A stretch of DNA of 8,590 nucleotides from Deltaproteobacteria bacterium. GTDB lineage: Bacteria > Desulfobacterota > Anaeroferrophillalia > Anaeroferrophillales > Tharpellaceae. The stretch is taken from the NCBI GenBank assembly GCA_030633185.1, contig DAOVTG010000099.1, positions 1-8,590 of the forward strand. Direction: 5' to 3'. The position numbers and the translations under genes were made by a program. Of the stretch, positions 5,853 to 8,590 are shown one piece after another (position 1 is the stretch's first letter; each line of letters opens with the position of its first letter). The notes beneath the pieces were generated by a model, which saw only the letters and a list, made by a program, of their open reading frames with translations, was not told the DNA's origin and ran no database searches.

Positions 5853-6614
5853 TTAAAACTTTTGATCCATCTCTTTTCTGAGCATTTTGTGCCGCAACCC
5901 CAAGGGCAGCAGATTAAGCAAAACAATCTGAAACCAAGACATAAATGGAAATTTTAGATAGGGAACCCGTTGCATAGTCCCATTGACAATTTTTTCTGCG
6001 GCATACTCGACAGTCATGTAGGATTTAACGTTAAAGGCGTTATCAACCGCCATCGGCGTTTTGATGTAACCGGGCAGAACCGAGGTAAAGGTAATATTAC
6101 GATCCACAAGTTCCGCCCGATAGCCGTCGATGATCATCCGCAAAGCCGCCTTACTGCCATTGTAGGCGTGTTCATAAGGGCAGCCGAGCAACCCGCCCAG
6201 ACTAATTAAAGTGGTAACGTGACCCCCGCCCTGTTTAATAAATCGAGGGATAAAAACCGACAGAAATACATAGTTGGCCGTAGTGTTTATATCGAAATGG
6301 AGTTTACCCAACCGCCAATCAAACTTCTCCGCCCGTTGGGGCTTATCGATCCCGGCGTTAAGCACCAGAAGATCAATATCCGGGTGTTTTGCGGCAACCT
6401 CTAGTAATGTCTTTTCCAGCCCTTCATGATCCACCACATCAGCGACAAAGGTATCGACCGGATTCGAACCCAGTTTAGCAACCAGAGCATCAAGCCCCGC
6501 CTGATTGATATCACAAACCACTAAAGAGACACCTTTAAGGGCTAACCGCACACAAATTTCACTACCAATTCCACCGGCGGCCCCGGTAACTAAAGCCTTT
6601 TTTATTCTAGCCAT
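5853..6614 (-). CDS. Classical short-chain dehydrogenase/reductase (SDR)
   Basis: From the ATG at 6614 this is a 253-residue enzyme, the normal length for classical SDRs. TGAAGGIG (10-17) is the cofactor glycine motif, Asp35 in VVCDI favours NAD(H), NAG lies at 86-88, catalytic Ser is in LISLGG (about 138), and YNGSK gives Tyr151 and Lys155. PGYIKTPM (181-188) matches the post-active-site loop. The C-terminus (about 222-253) has a hydrophobic then basic stretch (FQIVLLNLLPLGLRHK) that may touch the membrane, which would suit a lipid-like substrate. The start is set by AAGGAAAGGG nine nt upstream; a longer in-frame GTG start at 6692 lies inside an inserted palindrome and is rejected. A 20-nt spacer leads to the epimerase-like gene. 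The substrate cannot be named; a keto/hydroxy lipid or similar alcohol is plausible. Confidence 0.88.
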   Translation of the reverse strand: MARIKKALVTGAAGGIGSEICVRLALKGVSLVVCDINQAGLDALVAKLGSNPVDTFVADVVDHEGLEKTLLEVAAKHPDIDLLVLNAGIDKPQRAEKFDWRLGKLHFDINTTANYVFLSVFIPRFIKQGGGHVTTLISLGGLLGCPYEHAYNGSKAALRMIIDGYRAELVDRNITFTSVLPGYIKTPMAVDNAFNVKSYMTVEYAAEKIVNGTMQRVPYLKFPFMSWFQIVLLNLLPLGLRHKMLRKEMDQKF

Positions 6615-6623
6615 TATAAAATT

Positions 6624-6633
6624 CCCTTTCCTT
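6624..6633 (-). promoter_or_regulatory. Ribosome binding site deciding the SDR start
   Basis: AAGGAAAGGG sits 9 nt before the ATG at 6614, which begins directly with the SDR Rossmann sequence (MARIKKALVTG). It fixes the start at 6614. The TAA overlapping its first bases (6632-6634) would have been the lpdA stop before the palindromic element inserted. Confidence 0.8.
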
Positions 6634-6634
6634 A

Positions 6635-6638
6635 AACG
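6635..6638. repeat. Flanking direct repeat AACG, copy 1
   Basis: AACG directly adjoins the left terminal inverted repeat of the 153-bp element and is repeated at 6792-6795 next to the right one. Because the element ends in TG, the identity extends to AAACGTG at 6634-6640 and 6791-6797. I read the 4-bp match as the target duplication because it keeps the terminal repeats symmetrical. Confidence 0.6.
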
Positions 6639-6791
6639 TGATGGCGTCGTAAAAAGTCCCGATATCCAGCGTTGTTGTGTTTTTCCAGACACTCAACATA
6701 CTACCTGTATGGTCTCGCGCCTGGAAAAACACAACATCTTGTCTATCGAAATTTTTACTTAGCCATTCCATAACTTTTTACGAATTCATCA
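6639..6791. mobile_element. 153-bp palindromic MITE-like insertion between lpdA and the SDR gene
   Basis: The termini are 19-bp imperfect inverted repeats, TGATGGCGTCGTAAAAAGT (6639-6657) and the complement of TGATGAATTCGTAAAAAGT (6773-6791), matching at 16 of 19 positions. Inside is a perfect 16-bp inverted repeat (6673-6688 with 6721-6736), and inside that CATAC/GTATG (6697-6701 with 6707-6711). Both ends abut AACG. The right end supplies the current lpdA TGA stop. Removing the element plus one AACG gives lpdA ending ...CAC GTT TAA with the same protein sequence, followed after 17 nt by the SDR start, which is strong support for insertion. No transposase fits inside, and I cannot assign an IS family. 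No U-run follows the stem, so terminator function is doubtful. Confidence 0.75.
6673..6736. repeat. Perfect 16-bp inverted repeat with nested stem
   Basis: TGTTGTGTTTTTCCAG (6673-6688) and CTGGAAAAACACAACA (6721-6736) are exactly complementary around a 32-nt loop, which itself contains a 5-bp stem (6697-6701 with 6707-6711). It is the core of the inserted element and would form a strong hairpin in the lpdA-SDR transcript. Confidence 0.85.
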
Positions 6792-8186
6792 AACGTGAAT
6801 TGCCTTGTCAAAAGCTGCGAGCACCGATTCATGCATCATCTCAGACAGAGTCGGATGGGCAAAAATGTTGTGCATTAACTCTTCTTCGGTGGTCTCAAGG
6901 TTCATGGCAATGCTGTAACCCTGGATCAGCTCCGTAACTTCGGCCCCAATCATATGGGCACCCAAGAGTTCACCTCGCTCATCATCAAAAATAGTCTTAA
7001 TCATCCCGGCGGCTTCACCGAGAGCAATTGCCTTACCGTTGGCGGCAAAAGGAAAGCGGCCAACCTTGATTTTGTAGCCCTGTTCTTGAGCTTGATCTTC
7101 CGTCAAACCGATCGTTGCCACCTGAGGATGCGTGTAGGTACAGTAAGGAATCCTATTCAATTCCAGAGGGTGAACTGATTTTGCACCGGCAATCTTTTCG
7201 ACACAGATGCATCCCTCATGACTGGCTTTGTGGGCCAGACAGGGAGCCCCGACAACATCACCAATCGCATAAACGCCGGGTTCATCGGTGCACAGCCATT
7301 TATCGACCTGGATGACACCCCGCTCAACCTTGACCTTGGTGTTTTCCAGCCCGATATCTTCAACATTGCCAACCACACCCATAGCCAACAGAACCCGGTC
7401 GAAACTCTCCTGACGGGTTTGTCCATCGGTCTCCAGTGTGACCGCAACGAAATCTCCCTGCTTATCCATCTCACGCAGGTAGGTTGAGGTAGCAATCTTA
7501 ATCCCTTGATTTTCAAGTTCTTCGCGCAGCATCCCGGAAATTTCCACATCTCCGGCCGGCAAAATTTGAGGCAATGCCTCAACCAGTGTCACCTGGCTGC
7601 CTAATTCATTATAAAAACTGGCAAATTCAAGACCGATAGCGCCGCCACCGACAATCAATAAGCGTTCGGGAAGCTGAGTCGGCACCAGGGCTTCTTTATA
7701 GGTCCAGATCAACTCACCATCGGCCTCCAGACCTTTAATCTGCAGGGGCCGAGCCCCGGTCGCCAAAATGATGTGTTTAGCTGAGATCTCATCGCTGCCA
7801 CTCTCCGCCGTAATCTTCAAGCTGCCGCCGCCGGCGAGAGAAGCCTCTCCTTCGATTACGGTGACGCCATTCTTTTTCAACAAATATTCGACCCCGCCCT
7901 GCAACTGCGCGGAGACGCCGCGAGAACGCTTAACAATCGCCTCAAGATCGACGGCAACCTTTTCCGCGGTCAATCCAAAATCGGCAGAAGTTTTCATCAA
8001 ACGATAGACTTCGGCACTACGCAGCAGTGCTTTAGTCGGGATACAGCCCCAATTAAGACAGATACCGCCAAGATGTTCACGCTCAACTAGAGCAGTTTTC
8101 AGACCCAATTGCGCCCCTCGAATAGCTGCGACATAGCCTCCGGGACCACCACCAACAACCACTAAATCATAAGATTTTTCAACCAC
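6789..8186 (-). CDS. lpdA: Dihydrolipoamide dehydrogenase (E3)
   Basis: This 465-residue flavoprotein oxidises the dihydrolipoyl group of 2-oxoacid dehydrogenase, acetoin dehydrogenase or glycine cleavage complexes and passes electrons to NAD+ in the cytoplasm. Visible landmarks are the FAD site VVGGGPGGYVAA (about 10-21), the redox disulfide in GGICLNWGCIPTK (Cys43 and Cys48), the NAD site VGGGAIGLE (about 179-187), the second FAD motif AIGDV, and the C-terminal HPTLSE with His444 and Glu449. Trp between the active-site cysteines instead of Val is a known subtype. It starts with GTG at 8186, with AGGAG (8194-8198) 7 nt upstream. Only 12 nt separate it from the lipA stop, so the two are co-transcribed. 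Its stop codon comes from an inserted palindromic element, without changing the protein end. The pairing with lipA suggests service to a lipoylated complex encoded upstream of the window. Confidence 0.96.
   Translation of the reverse strand: MVEKSYDLVVVGGGPGGYVAAIRGAQLGLKTALVEREHLGGICLNWGCIPTKALLRSAEVYRLMKTSADFGLTAEKVAVDLEAIVKRSRGVSAQLQGGVEYLLKKNGVTVIEGEASLAGGGSLKITAESGSDEISAKHIILATGARPLQIKGLEADGELIWTYKEALVPTQLPERLLIVGGGAIGLEFASFYNELGSQVTLVEALPQILPAGDVEISGMLREELENQGIKIATSTYLREMDKQGDFVAVTLETDGQTRQESFDRVLLAMGVVGNVEDIGLENTKVKVERGVIQVDKWLCTDEPGVYAIGDVVGAPCLAHKASHEGCICVEKIAGAKSVHPLELNRIPYCTYTHPQVATIGLTEDQAQEQGYKIKVGRFPFAANGKAIALGEAAGMIKTIFDDERGELLGAHMIGAEVTELIQGYSIAMNLETTEEELMHNIFAHPTLSEMMHESVLAAFDKAIHV
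6792..6795. repeat. Flanking direct repeat AACG, copy 2
   Basis: This is the second copy of AACG next to the right end of the 153-bp element. On the minus strand it spans the last two lpdA codons (CAC GTT). Confidence 0.6.
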
Positions 8187-8198
8187 GATATTGCTCCT

Positions 8199-8590
8199 TT
8201 AAGCAGAATAATAAGACGACCTGACTAATGGACCGCACATAACAGTCGCAAAACCAGCCGTTTCAGCCATTGTTTGATAGTTCTCAAACATCGGCGGTGT
8301 AATATATTCAGTTACGGGAAAAGCTTTAGTTTCAGGGCTTAGATATTGCCCCAACGTAAAGGATTGACAACCGGCAGCAACCAGATCGGACATCAGCTGA
8401 CCGACCTCATCGACAGTTTCGCCGAGGCCAACCATAATGCCCGATTTTACCAAAATGCCGGATCGGTTTTTTGCGGCACGCTGAAAAAGAGCAAGAGAAC
8501 GCTGAGAATTGGCATCAGAACGGACCTCCGGACAAAGTCTGGGAACCGTCTCCAAATTGTGAGCCAGGATATCGGGCCGGGCCTTAAGCA
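8199..8590 (-). CDS. lipA: Lipoyl synthase, C-terminal part (5' end outside the window)
   Basis: The open frame enters at the window edge and ends at TAA 8199-8201, giving about 129 residues. It reads LKARPDILAHN and then LETVPRLCPEVRSDANSQRS, matching the LipA region 'NVETVPRLYxxVRPxA'. KSGIMVGLGETVDEV and FTLGQYLSP are hallmark LipA blocks, and CGPLVRSSYYSA holds the RSSY motif whose Ser ligates the auxiliary iron-sulfur cluster. LipA is a radical SAM enzyme that inserts two sulfurs into octanoyl groups on lipoyl domains in the cytoplasm. Both cysteine motifs for its clusters lie upstream, outside the window. The stop directly precedes the lpdA ribosome binding site, so the genes are tightly coupled. 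In Pelobacter, as I recall, a lipoyl synthase-like gene lies with acetoin dehydrogenase genes, so this may belong to such an operon; that is unproven. Confidence 0.95.
   Translation of the reverse strand, partial: LKARPDILAHNLETVPRLCPEVRSDANSQRSLALFQRAAKNRSGILVKSGIMVGLGETVDEVGQLMSDLVAAGCQSFTLGQYLSPETKAFPVTEYITPPMFENYQTMAETAGFATVMCGPLVRSSYYSA

Noticed and set aside
6615..6692. N-terminal extension of the SDR gene from a GTG at 6692
   Set aside because: The extra 26 residues are encoded by the inserted palindromic element and precede a strong ribosome binding site plus ATG at the exact start of the Rossmann fold. They are not part of an SDR.
6673..6736. Intrinsic terminator after lpdA
   Set aside because: The stem is strong, but the minus-strand sequence after it (AACGCTGG...) has no U-run and the loop is 32 nt. 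It is better explained as the core of an inserted repeat.

Overview
All genes in this window lie on the minus strand, so transcription runs from high to low coordinates. The organism is Gram-negative: there is an outer-membrane beta-barrel protein ending in Phe and several exported proteins with type I signal peptides. The moderate GC content, the lipA-lpdA pairing and the style of the small intergenic repeats suggest a Desulfuromonas/Pelobacter-like member of the Desulfobacterota. That placement is inference; no rRNA or other marker is present.

Right part (8590 to 4849): the 3' end of lipA (lipoate synthase), lpdA (dihydrolipoamide dehydrogenase, E3), a classical short-chain dehydrogenase (SDR) and an extended SDR / NAD-dependent epimerase-like protein. 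lipA and lpdA are 12 nt apart and the two SDR genes 20 nt apart. The lpdA-SDR spacer holds a 153-bp palindromic insertion, flanked by AACG on both sides, whose end supplies the present lpdA stop codon. Removing it in silico rebuilds a tight lpdA-TAA-17 nt-ATG junction, so these four genes were probably one operon.

Middle (4848 to 4499): a 350-bp AT-rich spacer without a gene. It carries candidate promoter elements, four exact copies of TTTGCAA and a small dyad. It is the likely control region of the downstream operon.

Left part (4498 to 1): a DUF1302 outer-membrane protein, a DUF1329 periplasmic protein, a YCF48/BNR-type beta-propeller protein and the first 28 codons of a protein resembling MMPL/RND-superfamily exporters. 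I recognise this as a recurrent gene set of unclear function. DUF1329 is related to the LolA/LolB fold, so the set plausibly forms a trans-envelope route for a hydrophobic molecule, and the two upstream SDR enzymes could make or modify that molecule. The cargo cannot be read from the sequence. The DUF1329-YCF48 spacer contains a second insertion: a 152-bp MITE with perfect 12-bp terminal inverted repeats starting GTAA and a perfect 8-bp target duplication, the signature of IS66-family movement. Next to it is a separate 40-bp hairpin.

The most notable results are the two unrelated miniature elements that inserted between co-directional genes without breaking a reading frame, and the candidate lipid-transport cassette. 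I see no tRNA, rRNA, CRISPR array or convincing intrinsic terminator.
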